A stretch of 64,000 bases of DNA from Capitulum mitella (taxonomy: Eukaryota > Arthropoda > Thecostraca > Pollicipedomorpha > Pollicipedidae). Position numbers and translations under genes: made by a program. Shown piece by piece: positions 61,125-64,000 of the stretch; the stretch's first letter is position 1; each line of letters starts with the position of its first letter. The notes beneath the pieces were generated by a model that made no database searches, was not told where the DNA came from, and worked only from the letters and a program-made list of their open reading frames with translations. The stretch lies in the NCBI GenBank assembly GCA_030062745.1, contig CP099843.1:3411001-3475000 (forward strand), in the 5' to 3' direction.

Positions 61125-63875
61125 ATGGAGGGATCCAAGCGCAACATCCCCGTCAAGATGGGCGACTTCAGCATCATCGACACCGAGTTCAGTAGCATCC
61201 GGGAGCGCTTCGACGCCGAAATGCGCAAGATGGAGGACGAGATGAACAAGTTCCGCTCGGAGCTCATCAGCAGGGAGATGCCGATGTCGCAGAGCTCCAT
61301 CACCTCCAGGTATGCACTGTCTCCCAGCCGCTTATTTCAGCCTCACGAAAATGACCGTACGTGTGGAACACGGGCTGGACGTGTCCGGCGAGGGAAACCG
61401 GTTGCGGTTGCAGCAGGTGTGCAGGGTGCGTGGGGCGGCGCCGACCGGGGTCAGGCAGGCGGGTCCGGCGCCGCCGCCGCGTCGGCGCCCGGCCTGGGCG
61501 GGGCCCTGGGCGCCGGCGGCACACACCGGGAGCCGCCCACTGCGGGCTTAGAGCCGGCGTGGCCACCGAGGTCGTCGAAAATCGATGCCGCCCGGGCGCC
61601 ACGTCACGCGCCCCGCCCGTCCGGCCGCGTCGGCCTCGTCGGGCTCGACGCGTTCGGTTACGGCCGGCCGGACCGTGCCGTCGGCCGGAACCATGGTAAC
61701 CGGGGGCTGGGCTGCGCCAGCGCTGGGAGACTGCTGTTATGGAGAACTGGACTGCATATCGTGGCGGTGAAGGCGGTCGTAAATCACTGCTGGATTTCCC
61801 CGCGGTGAAGGCGACGAGTCCGGGCAGTGTTGAGCTGCATCGAGGTTTCGAACGCGGTCGCAGCTGAGCGCTGGACCGCACCTCGGCAGTCAGCTCGAGC
61901 CTGTTCAGCACCAGTTTCCCTGGGTGGAGCACAACATTCCCGGTAGCTGAACCCCTCGGCGGACACGATGACCGCCTCGGCCGCGGTCGGGCCGTCTCGG
62001 GGGCGGCCGCTGAGGTCGGCCGCCGCCGCCGTCGCCGGCCCGGGCCTGGAGCCGGCCTCTCTGGGCCTCGTCGGCGCCGGCCGGCTGACCGCCTGGCGCG
62101 CCTGTCGGCCCGCCGCCGACCTCTGGCCGCCGCCGTGACGGGAGGCGCCGTGACGTCACTCGGCCCGGCCGACGGGCCGCGATCACGCGGCCCGGTCGGA
62201 GGTGGTGGTCGGGTCAGAGCCCAGTCAGCGGCCGCATCGCCGGTCAGAAAGTTGGTGACGGCAATTTGCTGCAAGGAGATGCAAAGTTGGTTTCGTCCGG
62301 GAACGAGGGAAGGGTCTTCATATTGGCGGGGAAACCCATAAATTTGCCAAATGTCGCAACCTTCAAACCTGATTTTCACATGGTCGAACCTTTGTTCGTT
62401 AAACCGTCCTTGCTGTTTGAATAATGAAGTAGCAACGGGCCTGTGGACGTAGCTGTGTCTAACGGTAAGCTGTACGAACGACGAATGCTGATCCGATACA
62501 CTAAAGCGATGCGTTAAATCCGGGGTGTTACATGGGGACTGTTTGTGGAAGTCCCTTGAACAGAGTGGGTATTAGGCCGTTATCAAGAGGTAAACACACC
62601 TTGTCCAGTAGCGAGCGGCGATTGTTTCCGGTGCCAGGCGCACGGAGTCTCGAATACGCTGAAACGCAGCTGAGTGTATCGCACTCTGTCGCCTAGTGGT
62701 GGCGACTGGCTTCCGCAGCTACTCCAGGGACGGTGCGGGTCGGGTCGGGCGGGGTTGCTGCGCGTCGTCGGCCGCGGCCCGAGCGGCCCGTGTCCGAGCC
62801 GAGCTCGCGCTGCTCTCGGATGCAGGACGCGTCGCGTCACCGACCACTAACGACCCACTGTGGCCGGCGGATGCGCGGCCGGTGCGCTCCGGTGGCCGGG
62901 CCGGAGCCCGAGCGAGAGCCCGTCCGAGCAGAACCAGAACCGCCGGCCCGGCGGCCCTGCTCGCACTTGCAGCATTCCGCGCCGCGTGTCGCTGGCCGCG
63001 GCAGGTGGTAATCGGCCTGATGGCTTATCTGGCTAATGGGCCGGCCAGATCTGGGTCGCGCCCGTTGCGTTTCATTTGAGTCGGCTGGAACGTCGCTGTA
63101 ACGCGCAGCCGGCCGGCCCGGCCGCGGCGGCATGCGGGACAGAGATTCCGGCGGCGGGTCTGCTTATTTGCAGTTCCTGTCCGTGGTCAGGGTGTTTAGT
63201 GTCGTGCTGGGTGGTGTAGCGAGGTTGCGGCTGACGTCACCGTGACTGTGGTTTGTAAACTGAGTCTTTTGCGTCTCTTTTTCGTGTCCCGCTGTCCTGC
63301 GTCCCACATCCGCTTCTCGGCGTCTCGCTAACCACGTGCCGGCCCCGCACGCTCTAACGCCTCCCCGTGCAGAGGCCTGCGGGCGTTCCGCGCGGCGTCG
63401 CGGGCAGTGCAGGCTTGCACGCCTGCGCGCGCGGCGGCGACGCCGCAGCCTTTCTCTCACGCCTCCACGCCGGCCGTCTCACGGGGCCGGCCGGGGCGCC
63501 GCCGCACGCCGCGGCGCGGCCACGCCGTCACGCGTCTGTCGTTCTCGCACGCTGCCGGACCAGGACGAAGACGTCCGAGTACCACCGCGTGGTGGACGGT
63601 AAGGAGGAGGAGCACCAGCGGGAGACCTCCGAGTCGTTCTCCAAGAGCACGAAGGGCGAGCCGCCGGGCGGCGCGGCGCCGGGCGGCGCGGCGCCGGGCG
63701 GCGCGGCGCCGGGCGGCGCGGCGCCGGCGCCGGCCCGGCCCGGCTCAGAGGCGAGCCGCGCCCCGCCCGGCAAGGTCACCACAGAGGTCACGCTCAAGCA
63801 GACCACCTCCACTAAGGAGGACCCTGCTAGACCGACTCGGTCCAGCACTGGCTCCCGCACTGTGCGCAGCTCGAG
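61125..63875 (+). CDS. HSPB8/CG14207-like small heat shock protein, first two coding exons (alpha-crystallin domain beyond right edge)
   Basis: Exon 1 is 61125-61309, starting at an ATG in perfect context (GCAGCCATGG), and ends ACC TCC AG|GTATGC. Exon 2 is 63564-63875, with an acceptor CCAG|G in matching phase and a GTAACG donor. Exon 1 encodes KRNIPVKMGDFSIIDTEFSS and SIRERFDAEMRKMEDEM, the conserved N-terminal arm seen in the insect small heat shock protein CG14207. Exon 2 is Ser/Thr/Glu-rich with four PGGAA units and VTTEVTLKQTTSTKEDP, a disordered linker much longer than I recall for the family. The chaperone domain would follow beyond the window. Members hold unfolding proteins and work with BAG-family partners in muscle. 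Assigning exon 2 to this gene rests on phase, splice consensus and strand. Confidence 0.82.
61310..63563. other. Intron 1 of the small heat shock gene
   Basis: The 2.25-kb intron is GC-rich at both ends. A minus-strand frame spanning 62379-61300 is Arg/Pro-rich and lacks any domain, so it is treated as a chance frame. No nested gene or transposon is recognised. Confidence 0.55.
63664..63723. repeat. Four 15-bp tandem repeats coding PGGAA
   Basis: CCGGGCGGCGCGGCG is repeated four times in frame inside coding exon 2 of the small heat shock gene. Confidence 0.95.
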
Positions 63876-64000
63876 GTAACGCATCGGTGTACAGACCACT
63901 CGGAAGTACGGAGCAGCCGTAGGTCCGACTGCGATTGCATGCAATTTGGTCGTTTTTCTTCGCATTTTGGTAAATTTCGTCATATTCCTTTAAGAGTTTG

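Noticed and set aside
61300-62379. 359-codon minus-strand frame in the small heat shock gene intron
   Set aside because: Arg/Pro/Ala-rich throughout, overlaps other long frames, no recognisable domain: typical of CpG-rich DNA.

Overview
The window is animal nuclear DNA, very probably from an arthropod and most likely a crustacean. Evidence: small exons with GT-AG introns, strongly GC-ending codons in the genes, lipopolysaccharide/beta-1,3-glucan-binding-type GH16 proteins, an astacin with ShK domains, and a small heat shock protein resembling the insect CG14207/HSPB8 type. The species cannot be named from the sequence. GC-rich gene-bearing stretches alternate with AT-rich gene-poor blocks (about 12.5-22 kb, 33.2-34.3 kb, 56.4-59 kb) that hold decayed DNA transposons, a LINE tail and simple repeats.

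Layout, left to right. Position 551-2911 (minus) is the 5' part of a USP6NL/RN-tre-type TBC Rab-GAP gene running off the left edge; its second exon has two frame breaks. Positions 2.9-22.2 kb have no secure gene: a CpG-rich upstream region with three perfect CRE palindromes, then a decayed Tc1/mariner-like copy, a LINE tail, a 125-bp tandem duplication and two head-to-head hAT fragments. Position 22248-26406 (plus) is a complete seven-exon calumenin/reticulocalbin gene ending in HDEL. Positions 28175-35174 (minus) and 42662-46632 (plus) are two divergent GH16 beta-glucan-recognition paralogs; the first has a CBM39 domain and a Pro/Thr linker, the second is only a GH16 domain behind a signal peptide. 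Position 47800-49928 (plus) is an astacin protease with three ShK domains, an unusual W-x-K-R-repeat propeptide and a Leu in place of the Met-turn Met. Position 53043-56427 (minus) is a complete arfaptin gene. Position 57884-58297 (minus) is an unrecognised ORF with a poly(A) signal just after its stop. Position 58531-58915 is a MITE with perfect 14-bp ends. Position 61125 to the right edge holds the first two coding exons of an HSPB8/CG14207-like small heat shock protein.

Functionally the genes are a mixed neighbourhood: Rab-GAP and arfaptin in membrane traffic, calumenin as an ER-lumen calcium binder, GH16 proteins and astacin in secreted defence or digestion, and a chaperone. No operon-like cooperation is expected. 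The one clear local family event is the duplication that made the two GH16 genes. The most unusual items are the astacin propeptide and Met-turn change, a tandem array made from an arfaptin exon-intron boundary, and a GC-AG intron that the reading frame requires.

All exon boundaries were read by eye from splice consensus, phase and remembered family sequences; no alignment or search was run.
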